Assembly: GCA_019649035.1 (NCBI GenBank)
Contig: BMAT01013380.1
Location: 392,213-424,615, forward strand
DNA from: Elysia marginata
Taxonomy: Eukaryota > Mollusca > Gastropoda > Plakobranchidae
Direction of reading: 5' to 3'
DNA length: 32,403 bases
Part shown: one piece after another, positions 11,389 to 17,300 of the stretch
Layout: every line of letters starts with the position of its first letter
Numbering within the stretch: the stretch's first letter is position 1
Made by a program: the position numbers and the translations under genes
Notes under the pieces: model-generated
Told to the model about the DNA's origin: nothing
Database searches by the model: none
The model's input: the letters and a program-made list of their open reading frames with translations, nothing else

Positions 11389-14300
11389 TAAATGATTGAA
11401 AGGTTTTAAAGGTATGAAATTAGCAGTGGAGAGAAGTAGGTTTTTTTTAAATTGAAATGCCCGAAATCATAAATGTCTGCCTTTAGTATGACCCGAACCT
11501 TCGACTTATGCTTCGGCACCCACCGCCTTGCCACTTAGAGAAACATAGCTTATACCATGCTGCCACTACGCTCAGCAAGGATGGTTGAAATATTTTAACA
11601 CAGCTTGCTTGTTCTTAAGCTATGTTTCTCCAAGTGGCAAGGCGGTGGGTGCCAAAGCATCTATAAGTCGAAGGTTCGGGTCATACTAAAGGCAGACATT
11701 TCGGGCATTTCCACTAAAAAGCCTTCTCCTCTCCACTGCTAATTTCATACCTTTAAAACCTTTCAATCCTTTGATTGCGCAGTGGCTGCCTCTACTATTT
11801 ACTACTAGATAGAGTTGGAGAAAAGCAGTTAAGACTGAAATAATTGAGATTAGCCTAAGCGTTATCAATATATATTTTTTTTAAAGCGAAACTGATTTTT
11901 ATTTGCTTTCTATAGATATTAAGGCATAACTTGAATGTTAATATATATCTCTTGATTTTATCCATTTAGCAGGTGTCAGTTCAAGATCAAGATCTAGTCA
12001 ACCCAATCAAGTAAGTTGCTGATAAAACTTTTTTTTGGACTTCTAAACAATTTCATGTGCACAGAATAATTTAAAAATATTGGTAAAAAATGTTTGGAAA
12101 AAATTCTGGTCCATTCATTTTGTTATGATAAGTATAGAGTTCCAAATACAAGTCAGGAGGGGAAACAATATGCTTTGTCAAAATTCTTAAAAGTTTGCCA
12201 AAACATTTGAAAGGCAACTGTAAATTTAGGGGTGAGCAGTGGCGCAATCGGTAGGGCGGTTGACCGCTATCTGAGAGGTCCCGGGTTTGATCCCCAGTCC
12301 GGGCTAAATTTTATTTGCTCCCCTGTGCCCACCCAGCACTTAATGGGTAGCTAGGTCTCTTAAGACTTGGCGAAAGTAAAGGCGGTGAGGAAAGCAATGG
12401 CAAACTACCTCACTATGCCGTGTGCCTAGAAAAACAAGGACCCTGCTCCTTGTTCCCCTACGCTCATGCCGAGTATGGGACTACCTACCTGTAAATTTTG
12501 TAATAGCACTTTTCCAGTATTATGTCAAAAAAAAAATAAAATTCAAATTTAGTCATAGGTTAAAATATTTCTTGATCAGTAACAAAGGCTTTTTGAACCT
12601 CTTAAAAATATTTTTACATAAAAATATTTAAAGTGTAGTCTGATTTTTATAAATTGATTTCATGTAAAAAATGAAACATTTCTTCTCTATGATGAGCAGC
12701 CAGTGCTAAGGCGTAGCGAGCGAGTGCTTGGTGGCAGTACAGACATCAGCATGGACTCCAGTATTTATGGCACCAGCAGTACTGTGGCAGGAGGCAGTGG
12801 GGCTGGGCCTGGGCCCAAGAGACAGTTTGCTACCATGGAATACAACTCAGGTATACCAGCCACAGGCAATATTGCCATGGAACTCCTCAAGCAGACTCAA
12901 AACACCAAGTATCTCCTTGGACATGGCGGTCAAGGAGGACAAGGAAATGTTTCATCAGGGGGGCCTGGCGGTGTCAGTCGCTCTATAGTCCCTGCCCATG
13001 ATAACCCGGGCTCGGCCAGTAATCTCAGCCATATCAGTGAAGGATCGTCCAGCGGCTCCTCACAGTACACCCATCCAGGACGATTAAGCAAAGGTAAAAT
13101 GTCTTGTTATGTAGGTAAATTGTAAGATCACCAGGGTGGATCAGACACAAGCCACCCAGACTTGTACCAAGTTAGAGCCCTCTAAGTACAAAAAGTTGCT
13201 GCATAATTTGAGATGGTTATAAACTTACAAATTGAATATCTCATAGTATCAAAGAGCTAGAGTTACTATATTTCTAACTCCTTTTTTTAAGACACAAAAT
13301 GCACTTATAAAGAGAGTTCATAAATCTACATGTCAAAATTGTGAATTGTGTCTTATTTACCTTAGTCGCCTAACTGTTTGATGTAAATTAAAATAAAATA
13401 TTACCTTATCTCAACGCTGCTCTGCATCATAGTCATCAAACTGCAACGCCTAGGCTGCATCTTGTATTCTTGTGCATCAAACCTTCCACTAGTTCCTCTA
13501 CTCTGCGACGTTTCTCAAGCTATCTATGTCTTTTTAGCTTTTGACTTGAGGCTATAAAAATTGATAAGGATGTGCAAAACAGATTTATTTTATACAAAAT
13601 GGGATATAGTCCTATGACCACAAAAGCATATGTTGAAATGAAACAGATATTTTGTACAAATTTAATCTTGTTAGCTTGCAGTTTATTATTTAAAGTCTTA
13701 CTTTGTGAACATGACATCAGTTGCTCACATTTACATTCTAATTAATTACTGTTTGATGGAAGAACTCTATTTTTGGTAACTGTACTATCAGCTAAAATGA
13801 CGTTCGTTTATGCTCTTTCTTAGATGAAATAATGCAGAGAAGGAAAGACGCCCCCAGCCGTCCAGCTAAACCTGTAATGAAGAAAGGTTACACAGAGCCT
13901 CCTTCCAGTAGTCCCAGATCAACACGGAGGTGCGTTCTTCATCATTCATGGAGTAAAAACAAAAAATGAAACAGTTCGGGAGGCATTGGAAAAGTTTCAT
14001 AACCTTTTGACTCTAAAGTTTCAAATTTGTGAATCAATGTGATCCATTTCCCATGATAAAATAGAGAGACGCACTCTTGGAAATTGTGCACTACGAATAG
14101 TTTCAAAGAGGGCAACAGCTAGTCTTTTAATGATATTTTTTAATTCTCATCAATCTTTTCAATGATTCTTTGGATGGACTAATTACAACAAAACTTCTCA
14201 AATTATGCTCAGGAACATTTTTTATCAAATGTTACCCCAACCATGTAGAATCTGTTATTTTCTAAAATTGATCATTGGCCCAACTTGACCCCTATTTGCT

Positions 14301-17300
14301 ACACTGCTACACTTATGTCTAGCTAATTTGAGATTACTTACATGATGGTTAGAATTGTGTATCTGAATTTTGTGTGGGTACATTTAATCAGTAAAGAAAG
14401 TGTTGCCCATCCAACTAAGAAAACTTTATAGTAGTAACAGTTTAAGCTATCAGAGTAGCTCTTTGATTTTGTGTAAACATTGCATGCCAATATTTTTCAG
14501 TGTAGATTTAAAGCAACAATATTCTAAGTCTATTTTTCCTCCTCCTCGTCTGTAACTTAAGATTTTTTATTGAATGTGTATGCTTATAAAAACTATATTG
14601 TTTGTCTTTTTTCATATCTACAATATAAACTTGTATTCACTATATGGAATTTCTTTTTAATTTATTACTAATAAACAAAACAATATTTTAGTAGTTGAGT
14701 CAACTCCTACGCTTTACATTAATTGTTGTGAACTTTTTTTGTGGTGTGAAAAATGTTATCACCTGTCCATTTGTTGTTTCCCTTCAGAAATCTCTCAGGC
14801 ATGGCATCAGAAGAATCTCTCGCTTCACGGCTAAGACCCGGTGTGATCAATCAGAAACTCAACAGCCAAATTGCCAAAGCTGATTTCCAAGAGGAGCTCA
14901 TGCGACTGATAGATCCAGACTTGACTGAGAAGGATTTAGTCGCATTCAAGGTTTAGAATGGCTCTAGCGCTTAAAAAGTCATATTTTTCCTTATAAACTT
15001 AAACAATGGGGGGGTCACTTCATATTGAAACTTATTTTATATATGTGGAAAAAGAATCTGCTACTGAAAAGCATGCCATATTATGCCTGTGTGCCTAAAC
15101 TTTGAATTTTATGCTTTGGCAATTTTTTAAAATATAAAATTGACTATTGTCATATTGTTTTTTAAAGTAATCAATAGAAATTGACTAATCTCCTCAATGG
15201 AGAGAAAGAGAAAGAGAAAATGACTAAACCTTACTATGAACATAAAGACGTAGCAAACACAAACTTTTGAAAACTCGAAGAATTTTTTAAAACAAAAATT
15301 ATTCTTTTGTAGGTTACCAAAACATGAATATAAAACTAAGTAAGAAAAAAGAAAATATATTAATACATATTTATTCAAAGAGATTGATAGTTGTCCAAAT
15401 GACAAACAAAGAAACTTCCTCCTGCCTAATTATAAAACAGGGATACCAAAATTAGCGTTTGCATTTTTTCAGGTACTTTTTTTTACCCATTTATTGTTTA
15501 TTGCACAAATTGTGTCTATGACACTTGCTCTATGTGAGATGCAACACCTAAATCGTTTTCAGGTTTTTTTTCCAAAATTATTTTTGGCATTCATGATGAT
15601 GTATTTTGATAACTCTTTAACAAGTAACGGATGTTCCTCTGTTAAAGCTAATATTTTCACAATGACCTCTCCTGGAAATTATGTTCCTTGTTATTTTATT
15701 GCATTTGTGGAAACTTATTTGAACAAAAAAAATTTTTTTTTTCAATTTAAAAACTTTTTAGAGACCTCATTTTTTTATGTATGTTCCTTATATTCAGTCT
15801 TAGATCACTGGCATATTATTGTTTTTTTTTCTTTTCATCTTTAGAATCGTGCCTCCCAATCTCGTAAACCAAGTCGACTTCAGAGAACATTTTCTGATGA
15901 AAGTCTTCATAATTCCAAGGGGGGCAGCACTGAACAAGTTGATGACTCAACATCTCAACGGTAAACTTTCAAAAAGGATTCTCCTGAATTATACATTGTG
16001 GTCATATGTCATTTTTGTAAAACTTACTACCTGTTTTTGTCAAATGTTTAAACCTCTTGACTTTATTTAACATTTCCTAATCTTATCTCATTGATTTATA
16101 CATGTCTTGTACTGTTTACCAAAATGTTTAAAGTCATGCAAATTTCACATTTTGCATCTTTCAATTAAGATACAATAAATTTATGTCAGGAAAATTTCTT
16201 TACAAAAATGTTTAAAATGCAAGTAGTCAGATTTGGAAACATTCTCCATAAATATGCACTTAATGCTTAAACTTGGCTGTCTTTTTCATTTTGATATTTT
16301 CTACTGATATTTTGTTACTGGCTGAGTGTAAAATTTATATTCTAGTATATACCCTCTTGTCACTTTAACTATCTGGATAGAACATCAGATCAAATAAAGA
16401 AATGTTTCTCCAAGATGACAAAACTTACCTGTATCATGAATCTTGCTCATAATATACTGATTTCTGATCGGTCTCATAATACACCATTTTCTGATGGTGC
16501 TCATAATAAACTGCTTCCTGATCTTGCTGTAGACTTTCATACTGTTTTCTGATCTTGCTGCAGACTTTCTCCCCGAGCTGTGTCAGATCTAGCAAGTGCA
16601 AGACAGAGAAGCAAGTCAACAGTGGACAACAGAGTGCCCATTCTAGAGTCTGCAGCAGCACTGGACTGGTCAAAGTTGGTCAATGTTGCCTCCAAAGCTG
16701 TTGATGGTCAGTGCACTTTTCTTACAGTTAATGCCACAGCTATCATGAATTCGACTGTGCTCTGCTGTTTGTACTTCACTAAGTGTTTTTTACCCCCTTA
16801 GTTAGGAATCACTATGAAGTTAGAACTACGGGTTATTTCTATGACAGCTTACCTGATAGCATCAGTACTTCCCTACGTCTGCCTTGATTATGGTAATTTT
16901 CACGTTTGTTTTTTGATAGCTTGCAAGCATGTCTGACTGTGATAGGTACCCTCGTTATAGAGAGATTCATGGGTACCTATTACAAATTGAACAGAAATTT
17001 TCCTAAAACTGAAGGTATGTTTTTTATTTACAGAGACTGATCCATCTTGTCAACATGGATCTAGGCGCAACCCATATGAAGAAGAGGATATGCCTCCCCC
17101 TCGACCACCCTCACCTCAGATGAGTGTTGCTTTGTCCAGCTCACCATCAAGGTATAAGTGTGTTTTAAAAGCAGTCTTTAATTCTAATTTCCTCATTTTG
17201 AAAGTGTCACTAAAGTTTAATGAATCACTGGTTTTGTAAGGTGGTGAGTTTTTAGAGAAAATGAACTATCACGAACGGTAGCATATAAAGATATAAGATC

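Noticed and set aside
12228-12303. Plus-strand tRNA gene
   Set aside because: It is the tRNA-derived head of a SINE with a long body and target duplications.
12728-12988. 86-codon open frame inside exon 14
   Set aside because: Alternate frame of a real exon; the other frame has compatible splice phases and family-like text.
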